Shown piece after piece: positions 58,701-64,000 of a DNA stretch of 64,000 bases; position 1 is the stretch's first letter, and the number at the start of each line of letters is the position of its first letter. Both the position numbers and the translations under genes were made by a program. The notes under the pieces were generated by a model that saw only the letters and a program-made list of their open reading frames with translations, searched no databases and was not told the DNA's origin. The stretch comes from Liquidambar formosana (Eukaryota > Streptophyta > Magnoliopsida > Saxifragales > Altingiaceae): positions 14,140,966 to 14,204,965 of the forward strand of contig CM077832.1 of NCBI GenBank assembly GCA_039720395.1, written 5' to 3'.

Positions 58701-59947
58701 CTGGAACTGGTTAAAATGAATCAAATCCACACTAGAAGATCTGAAGGAACCATTGGGGCAGCAGAACCCATGACTTCTTAAACTCATTTGAGTCAAAGAT
58801 TAGTGATTAACTTCATTAAAAAGAGAAACGAAAAAAAAAAAAAAAAACAGAGATCTGTTTCCATACAATTTCCTAATAACAATTTTCCACTTTTTCTGTT
58901 CAGCTACATTATCCTCTTATTATTTATGATAAAAAAAAATGAATCAAATCAACCCATCTAGTTCTGAACTTTTCACAGCCCAGTGACTAGCTGATCTAAT
59001 TCAGGTTAACCTTGAGCCCCTACTTAGACCAGTTATATGCCACAAAGCAACGAAGAAGTTGAATTTTAACCCCAGATCCACCAAAGAAAAAGAATACTGA
59101 TAGCACCTAGCTAGTCAAAGCTATTATGTGTATACATTCATATGTCATATGCCTGTGTAATGAAAAGATAATACAAGCCTTAAAAATTATAAAAGAAAAA
59201 TGGAAAAAAAGAAAGAAGAGAGAGCATAATTCTAGATGCAAATCAAACAAATAGAGAAGTACTTATAGAACATACAGCGTAAACCATTAGTGTCAGATTC
59301 TTTGAGTTTTGCAGTAATAATCTCTCCCACAAATGGACGAAACATGATCAGTCTGAACTTGACCTGCCAGAATATCATTACATTTGATTGTTATAAAGTC
59401 TAAATATTTTGCAAAGTTTGGACGCCCCATGGGATTTGAATCAGTAAATTGTGTTTTAAATAGAGTTTGAACACAGAAAATTGGCACTATTATTTCGGGA
59501 CATTGCCATAAGTGCTCATACTCTAACATCCATAGGAAATGCTAAGAAGTGTACCAAGCAATATATAGAAAAATAATAAATAAATAAAAAGAAGACTAGA
59601 AGATCCATGTAATAAAAATACCGTATAGGTCGAGGCACCATCCCCAGGAAAGATAAAGCCACCATCAATGGAACGGATATCATAAACAGAGATACAAAGC
59701 CCCAAATTTGCAATAACCTTAATTCCAAACATTTTCTCAGTCCCCATAATATTATCAAGCATAGGTCACAGACACATAAGAATGAGAAAAAAACCCATAA
59801 AGAATAGACTGAACAAAAGAAAGAAATACCACAGACCTTATCTAAGAAGAGTTTCTCAAGCTCTCCCATGATTGCTTTATTGAGAGGGAGACTGAGGAGA
59901 TGTGGAGGCACACGCAATGTGTGCTCAATTAGGCTAAGGAAGAACAT
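55762..59947 (-). CDS. NRPC7: RNA polymerase III subunit RPC8 (RPC25/NRPC7)
   Basis: Seven exons (59837-59947, 59622-59717, 59276-59363, 58155-58239, 57955-58018, 57770-57859, 55762-55809) join exactly in frame to 193 residues. The protein is the Rpb7-like stalk subunit of Pol III, which with RPC9 binds nascent RNA and helps initiation at tRNA and 5S genes in the nucleus. The N-terminal RNP half has FFLSLIEHTLRVPP, NLGLCISVYDIRSIDGG and FIFPGDGASTY; then FRLIMFRPFVGEIITAKLKES and LTLGFFDDIYVPAHLMP lead into the OB domain. The end is YDGLGPISWWV, as in eukaryotic RPC8, without the longer acidic tail of some relatives. All introns have GT/AG. The last intron (55810-57769) contains a MITE. The ATG at 59947 is the first after a strong acceptor. 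No defects. Confidence 0.95.
56139..57033. mobile_element. MULE-like MITE in the last NRPC7 intron
   Basis: The inverted arms share CACTCCCCTCCATTTCC, then GTGCCACATCTATT-type and AGCCACGTCAT stretches (56140-56240 and 56928-57033). GCCCTACTTCAG lies on both sides (56127-56138, 57034-57045), a target duplication of 9-12 bp. About 895 bp; no coding sequence. Confidence 0.75.
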
Positions 59948-60098
59948 TTGGAACTCCTACAAAAGGTAATTTAAAACTGAGAATCAATTGGGGATGTGCT
60001 TTGTCCCATGAAATTAAGCCAAAATATAGAGTCCTTCCAGTTGTGGGCGTTTGCCTTCGACACTATGGACACCCAAACAGGCCCTTAAAGTTTGCTTC

Positions 60099-60099
<1 letters not shown>

Positions 60100-60130
<31 letters not shown>
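60100..60130. repeat. C-run of about 31
   Basis: An uninterrupted C tract upstream of NRPC7. Length may be inaccurate. Confidence 0.9.
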
Positions 60131-60131
<1 letters not shown>

Positions 60132-60537
60132 CCCCAAAAAAAAAAACCTCTCAAGTTGTATGAACTCTGAACCTGTAAAGGATTTTCTTGTACAGGTAAT
60201 CATCAAAACTCCTCGTAGGAGTATTTATGCAAACACTTGGCGAGCATATTTATATAGACGACTAAAAAACAAATACTATTCATACCAAACGCCAGTGGCC
60301 GATTGCGAAGAAGAGAGCACAGCGCAAACCTCATGAAGGTTGATGACTGCACAGCAGAAGGGAGCAGAAGGGGGTTTCTCTTCTCTTAATTTTCTTTGTA
60401 ATCAAAACAAGAGGGGCGAATGGGTCACGTGTTTGGCATGTGAATGTGCACACGCATCTATTTATAAAAGTGCCACCAAGGAATTCCTCCTTTGGTGTAG
60501 TTGTGTAAGGAGAAAAACTTATACGTAAATGCGATAC

Positions 60538-60665
60538 GGCTAATGTGGTATCACAAGTCAATAAAAGTGAAGCAAAGTGAGATTGTCAAAATGCTTTTTG
60601 ACCCTATAATCCCACTTTACTTGACTTTCATTGGCCCATGACACCACATGATCGTGTTATAATTA
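60538..60665. mobile_element. Short fold-back MITE
   Basis: CTAATGTGGTATCACAAGTC and onward is mirrored on the right (AAAGTCAAGTAAAGTGGGATT when read on the other strand), giving a hairpin of about 128 bases. Confidence 0.5.
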
Positions 60666-62180
60666 CATGAAAGATTCACTCTTGTGTAAGTCACAGATAC
60701 CTTTCTTGGCCTTTTGATTAAGATCAAGTGTAAGTCACAGAGTGACAAAGTAATTCATTAATTTTAAGAAAATGGTAAATAATCTAACTTTTTAAATAAA
60801 ATTTGTTTGTTTTATTCAATGATATAATTCACTTGTTAAATGAGTGATTTAATTCATGATGGACCATTGATACCTATTTATCAATGTTAGCAAGTTCTAT
60901 TGATTGTCTAAAAAAAATAAAAATAAAAAACTCATTTGATAGATGATGTGGCGACAAATGTGTCATGCCTCCTTAGCCCACATGACTAGCATATTAGTTG
61001 GATAAGTCAATTAAGTTTGGATTGACCTCCAACAAAAAATGCATTTTAGAAACTGAATGAATGCCCAACAAAACATACATGACCTATATAAGCCAAATCT
61101 TGGATTAGACCACCAAAACAAAAAAAAAAATGGACTGATATTTCAACAACACAAGTGCAATTAATCTTTTACTTCAAAGAATCTACAAACTACTACATGC
61201 ATCAATTAAAATTACACTTATTCAAACACAACTTCAACTCACTCTCCACATAACTAGAATGAAGTGTCATCAAGGGGAAAAAATACTCCTGATCTGCCAG
61301 TTTGTCTGTGAAGAAAGAAGCATGCCAGCATGCCATTACTCAATTCCAACTAAACAACATTGTGCCAAGAAGGCAGAAAACCCAGCAAATGCAACAGAAA
61401 CAATGTATTGGACGTGCAACCTTCAATAAAACAACCATATTGAGAGAAAAGCTACTTGGCTACTATACAACCAGATCAGAAGATATCTTCTCGAAAAAGT
61501 AACAACTAATCTTATTAATAGAAAAATGAAAATGTATAACGAGATGATTTGATATTAACTACTGCCTTGTAACAAGTTTAAGATGATTTGATTGCACTTG
61601 TTATTGTCCGGGATCAAAGGTGGATCAACAACTTATTCCTAATGATCATAAGTAAAACAACCGCATTAATGACAAAAAAATATAATTAAAAAATAAAAAG
61701 AGAAAGCTATCAGAACAACTTTATTAATGTTGTCGTGCATTCACTCACTCTTGCACAAATACTTACAACCTTGATTCACGAGAAATCTATTTGCTACCCC
61801 CTATGAAAGCCCAGTGTTTCTTATGCATAGATTTGCGGGCATTCATAGATATTCAACATTATAACATCAATTGGAGCTCAGCAAACAAATGAACAATTTT
61901 ACTCATAATGGATATCATATCAACCCAGACAATAAAAATACAATTGACTGTGATGAATCCAATATAATGCAAAAATCATAGACTAAAACTTGGAAACACA
62001 AATCAATCTAACATAAATTGAGGAGAAAACTTAATACAATCAAGATAAGATTTGCAAGATGAATGATATAAGTGAAAGTGTGAAACTGACCTCCAGTGAA
62101 CCAAGCAAAGAGAGACGCAGCGGCGTGGAGGCACAAATTGAAACCCCTAAAATGAGAAAAACAGGTCAGAACCCTAACAA

Positions 62181-62410
62181 TTGAAAACCCAAAAATTTAA
62201 AGGCAAAATTTGAGAGAAAGAGAGAAGCAGAGGATGAGAAAGCAAAAAAAAAAGAAAAAAAGTTCAGAGTGGATGTCCTTGATCAGAGAAAGAAATTGAA
62301 AACCCAAAAATTTAAAGGCAAAATTTGAGAGAAAGAGAGAAGCAGAGAATGAGAAAGCAAATAAAAAAAAAAAAAGGTTCAGAGTGGATGTCCTTGATCA
62401 GAGAAAGAAA
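62181..62410. repeat. 115-bp tandem duplication
   Basis: Units 62181-62295 and 62296-62410 both begin TTGAAAACCCAAAAATTT and end GATCAGAGAAAGAAA, differing only at a few bases in the A-rich centre. They lie where the NRPC7 leader or promoter is expected. Confidence 0.9.
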
Positions 62411-62562
62411 GTTTAATATGGTTTTAACAACTCCATTTTCAAGTTCAGACAGAGAGCGGGGGAGAGAGTGTGCACGCGTTTGATAAGAGAGGAAGGGGCC
62501 AGTGAGATTTCAAAAATTAACGAAAAAAAAACCCTAAAAATATTTGTAATTATCGATACAAA

Positions 62563-62564
<2 letters not shown>

Positions 62565-62599
<35 letters not shown>

Positions 62600-62963
62600 G
62601 CTGATCTTATCAGCACGTGCTTATGTAAGTTACATCAGCACTATGCATTGGGGGTTGTACCCCTTGCATTGATTCAATGCACTTCACATCTCACTAATGC
62701 ACAAGGTACAACTCTCAATGCAGGTTTTGATGTAAGTTATATCAACACGTGCTTACCTGATCATCATCCTATATATATATATATATAGAGGACTGATCAT
62801 GTGCGGGATATCTCAGATTATCCCGTTTGATCACGGTCGTCTGTGAATGACACGAGCACATTCACGCGTACGTGCATGTCGCTCACGGATGGCTGTGATC
62901 GTACGAGATATCCGAGATATCCCGCACATAATCAAAGCTATATATATATATATATATATATAT
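62565..62963. mobile_element. Two hairpin elements separated by (TA)n tracts
   Basis: (TA)n tracts at 62565-62595, about 62770-62787 and about 62938-62962 enclose two fold-back segments of about 175 and 150 bp. In the second, ATGTGCGGGATATCTC is mirrored by GAGATATCCCGCACAT. In the first, GCACGTG and TAAGTTACATCA/TGATGTAAGTTA are inverted. The layout resembles Micron-type MITEs, which sit in TA microsatellites. Confidence 0.6.
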
Positions 62964-63237
62964 AGATAGACACACACACGCAGAAAGAAGGAAAGAATAA
63001 TGAAGCCATACAATTGGACGGCAGCAAAGATCAACGGTGGTGAAAGCAAAGAGGCTGAGGTCGGGGACCAATCGAGGTCCAATAATCCACCGCAGATAGG
63101 CGAACTAGGTAGTTGACGGCGAAAAGTTGGATGAGGTAGTCGACAGCGAAGAGTATTTCGACCAAACCCACGACCGTGGTTGCGGTCGCGATGGCGAGAA
63201 GAAACCTTTAGAAAATGGAGAAAGAGAGAGGCACCGG

Positions 63238-63252
63238 GGGGGGGGGGGGGGG
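63238..63252. repeat. G-run of about 15
   Basis: An uninterrupted G tract. Length may be inaccurate. Confidence 0.85.
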
Positions 63253-63384
63253 AAGAAAAAGTAAATGATTTGATTTAGCCTAAAACGAGGGTCCAAAAGG
63301 ATCTTTTGCTTAGGGACGGATATATCCGCCGCAAGCCAATGATTGCAATAGGTAAATTCCCCTTTTAATTTATGGAATTAGGGT

Positions 63385-63413
63385 TTCTTCTTCTTCTTCT
63401 TCTTCTTCTTCTT
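63385..63413. repeat. (TTC)n microsatellite
   Basis: About nine TTC units. Confidence 0.9.
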
Positions 63414-63429
63414 CTATGTCTTGCCATAT

Positions 63430-64000
63430 TTGCTCTTTTTTTCGCGCGCGAGGGTCCTGCATGACCTGGGGAGGATTTATTAGTTTAAAATACTGATGTT
63501 ATGAATTTCCAAATATGATGGATGATGATACGAATTATTATATGCTCTCCCTTTTATTTAAAATTGTGAAATGTGAAATTGATTACACCATTTCTTATCG
63601 CTCAAAAATAGTTTTTAAAACCTCGGTTTACATCTTTGAAAAATGTAACCTATTGAGTTTATACTCACGCCTTATTTTAAAACATTTTTGCAGATTTTTG
63701 AGAAAGCTAATGATGACTCTTATGAGGAGGCATTATATCAGGGTTAGCATGGACATTTGCATGACGGATGTAATAATTTATATTTTATGGTCTGTATTAT
63801 AATTAACAGCTTGGATGTATTTTCTATTCTATGTATTGATGGTAGAACCCTGTGGAATACTGATGCAAGTTTTAAATTATTTGTTTACTATTGTGGATGG
63901 TTTCATTTTATATTAAAAAAAAAAAATTGTACAGGTTTAAAAGTCAATGACTTGGTATGTCCTACTTTAGATGGGACTACGCCGGATTTTCTCAAAAATA
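63430..64000 (+). repeat. Possible partial LTR at the right edge
   Basis: Noncoding. A phrase near 63653-63695 (TATTGAGTTTATACTCACGC, then TTTTGCAG) resembles the polyadenylation region of some plant Ty3/gypsy LTRs. No ends are visible, so this is weak. Confidence 0.2.

Larger units (their letters stand above)
59956..62091 (-). promoter_or_regulatory. Probable 5'-leader intron of NRPC7
   Basis: Nine bases before the ATG the minus strand has TTACCTTTTGTAG|GAG, a strong 3' splice site. The best matching donor I see is GGAG|GTCAGT at 62089-62091. A leader exon would therefore lie to the right of 62091. The intron would contain a C-run (60100-60130), a 130-bp inverted-repeat element (60538-60665) and otherwise AT-rich DNA. 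Inferred only; needs transcript data. Confidence 0.4.

Noticed and set aside
59293..59529. Independent 78-codon minus-strand ORF
   Set aside because: It overlaps NRPC7 exon 3 in another frame plus intron.

Overview
The window is nuclear DNA of a flowering plant, most likely a woody eudicot with a large, repeat-rich genome. The evidence is short exons separated by AT-rich introns with canonical GT/AG ends, three recognisable plant genes, and dense layers of plant-type transposable elements (TEs): L1-like LINEs, Athila-like and copia LTR elements, TRIMs, solo LTRs, hAT, MULE and Harbinger MITEs, Helitron-like ends and tRNA-type SINEs. I cannot name the species.

Three genes can be assembled, all on the minus strand. 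(1) A DNA ligase 6-type gene (LIG6) starts at 17667 and runs leftward off the window. Exon 1 (15324-17667) encodes an SNM1-like metallo-beta-lactamase/beta-CASP nuclease with a PIP box. Exons 2-5 (14938-15055, 14720-14801, 3980-4082, 3780-3876) encode the start of the ligase DNA-binding domain. (2) A SABATH-family carboxyl methyltransferase lies at 38619-40841 in three exons; its N-terminal segment is duplicated. (3) The RNA polymerase III subunit RPC8/NRPC7 lies at 55762-59947 in seven coding exons, with a probable intron in its 5' leader.

Layout. 1-17.8 kb is LIG6. Its third intron is 10.6 kb and holds an old L1 LINE bounded by a 15-bp target duplication (5279-5293 and 12481-12495). Four younger elements sit inside that LINE: a solo LTR, a Harbinger-type MITE, a 314-bp TRIM and a CGATAT-rich MITE. 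A second, 5'-truncated LINE piece with its own MITE follows. 18-19 kb holds a palindromic MITE. 19.3-25.6 kb is an Athila-like element on the minus strand, with one LTR, an integrase, a partial RT/RNase H and an antisense ORF. 26-29 kb holds a PPR gene relic, SINE-like pieces and a direct duplication. 29.1-31.5 kb is a decayed copia element carrying a complete 399-bp TRIM. 33.4-34.9 kb is a SINE split by a second copy of the solo LTR family. 35.9-36.6 kb holds nested MITEs. 38.0-41 kb is the methyltransferase gene. 43.2-43.5 kb is a stray copy of the LIG6 promoter and N-terminus. 45.1-46.8 kb is a solo LTR packed with GCGTACGC palindromes. 47.7-51.7 kb is a run of Helitron-like units, one containing a GC-rich hAT MITE. 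51.9-54.6 kb holds a long-TIR element and a MULE MITE. 55.7-60 kb is NRPC7, with a MULE MITE in its last intron. 62-63 kb holds leader-region repeats and hairpin elements embedded in (TA)n tracts.

The three genes belong to separate processes (DNA repair, small-molecule methylation, Pol III transcription) and show no sign of acting together. The most unusual items are the palindrome-loaded LTR, the stacked insertions inside a repair-gene intron, the copied LIG6 promoter fragment, the methyltransferase N-terminal duplication and the antisense ORF in the Athila-like element. I ran no database searches; all homology calls come from recognised motifs and from comparing segments of the window with one another.
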